NCBI GenBank assembly: GCA_022712815.1
Contig: JAFLJW010000019.1
Coordinates: 1-6,559, forward strand
Source: Pseudodesulfovibrio sp.
GTDB taxonomy: Bacteria > Desulfobacterota > Desulfovibrionia > Desulfovibrionales > Desulfovibrionaceae
Direction: 5' to 3'
Length of the DNA stretch: 6,559 nucleotides
This document shows positions 6,089-6,559 of this stretch, in pieces. Within the stretch, counting starts at the first letter, position 1. Each line of letters opens with the position of its first letter. The notes beneath the pieces were generated by a model. It did not search any database, was not told the origin of the DNA, and worked only from the letters and a program-made list of their open reading frames with translations. Position numbers and translations under genes: made by a program.

Positions 6089-6559
6089 CTAGCCATCGGC
6101 AACAACAAATCTTTCTTCAAATCGTTTTTTTATGAACTCCGTTTCCTTGGCAAAATCACCTCGAATCTCTTCAGGCAAAAAATCTATATTACATCCGTAA
6201 AAAAGAAAGACTTTAGTTGTGTTGGTCATATTTCTCACCAACACCCGCCCAACCACATCAGGGATATCCAGATCATATCCCAGGCTTACAAGATAATTCA
6301 TGTATGCGTTTACATAATCACCTTCGAGATCACTCACACGCCAGTAACTCTCAAGGTACTCCTTATCCCCAAAATAAACTTTATTCCCGTACATGGGGTT
6401 CCAAGCATTTCTTCCAGAAAGCATTCGACGTTCAATCACACAAAGTTCAGATAATTTGCCGTCTTTTTGTTTGGCAAATAAATCAGACCGGGTCTTTACA
6501 GAATTTGTAGCGATAAGCGGACAATTTCTTGTACAAATAGATGGAGCATAAACATTCGG
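6089..6559 (-). CDS. Unrecognised protein, C-terminal part (5' end outside window)
   Basis: I do not recognise this gene. The frame is open from the window edge at 6559 to a TAG at 6089, giving at least 156 residues. A GTG at 6439 could serve as a start, but no ribosome binding site precedes it, and the frame continues for 40 more sense codons to the edge, so a larger gene is likely. The visible part begins NVYAPSICTRNCPLIATNS. It is rich in aromatic residues in the middle (NPMYGNKVYFGDKEYLESYW) and ends in a charged stretch (FLPEEIRGDFAKETEFIKKR). There are no membrane helices and no catalytic motif I can name. Base composition is clearly more AT-rich than the neighbours (about 30-43% GC in two sampled 60-base stretches), which hints at a transferred or fast-evolving gene. 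The terminator just downstream supports this strand as coding. Confidence 0.6.
   Translation of the reverse strand, partial: PNVYAPSICTRNCPLIATNSVKTRSDLFAKQKDGKLSELCVIERRMLSGRNAWNPMYGNKVYFGDKEYLESYWRVSDLEGDYVNAYMNYLVSLGYDLDIPDVVGRVLVRNMTNTTKVFLFYGCNIDFLPEEIRGDFAKETEFIKKRFEERFVVADG

Noticed and set aside
5930..6454. Long plus-strand open frame of 174 codons
   Set aside because: It overlaps the start of the binding-protein gene, the terminator and the AT-rich minus-strand gene. It has no ribosome binding site and its product has no family-like pattern; AT-rich opposite strands often stay open.

Overview
The window reads almost entirely from the minus strand. It resembles a moderately GC-rich Gram-negative chromosome. 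A delta-proteobacterial sulfate reducer of the Desulfovibrio/Pseudodesulfovibrio type is my best guess, judged from the style of the proteins and from phoH-ybeY next to a Cache-type sensor. No taxonomic marker is present, so this is inference. Nothing suggests an insertion sequence, phage, CRISPR array, tRNA or rRNA.

Layout in transcription order, from high to low coordinates. (1) 6559-6089: the 3' part of an unrecognised, AT-rich gene that enters from beyond the window edge and ends just before a good intrinsic terminator (6059-6027). (2) 5979-3560: a three-gene ABC importer of the nitrate/sulfonate/taurine (SsuABC/TauABC/ThiXYZ) class, made of an exported binding protein, an ATPase and a permease. 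(3) 3563-2067: phoH (ybeZ-type ATPase) followed by ybeY (metal-dependent endoribonuclease, rRNA maturation). (4) 2064-490: a two-pass membrane protein with a large extracytoplasmic sensor-like region and a cytoplasmic AlbA_2/Schlafen-type domain. (5) An AT-rich leader of 142 bases, then 347-1: the N-terminal third of ornithine carbamoyltransferase (argF), cut by the window edge.

From the binding protein to the sensor protein the six genes are separated by 3 bases or less, or overlap, which argues for one polycistronic transcript. It joins a solute importer, two RNA-metabolism proteins and a membrane sensor whose output domain belongs to a superfamily that includes RNases. The first half of this run is a standard transporter and phoH-ybeY is a conserved pair. 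The unusual part is the sensor protein placed directly behind them. The argF leader contains a palindrome and two interleaved inverted repeats, one of which could mask the argF ribosome binding site.
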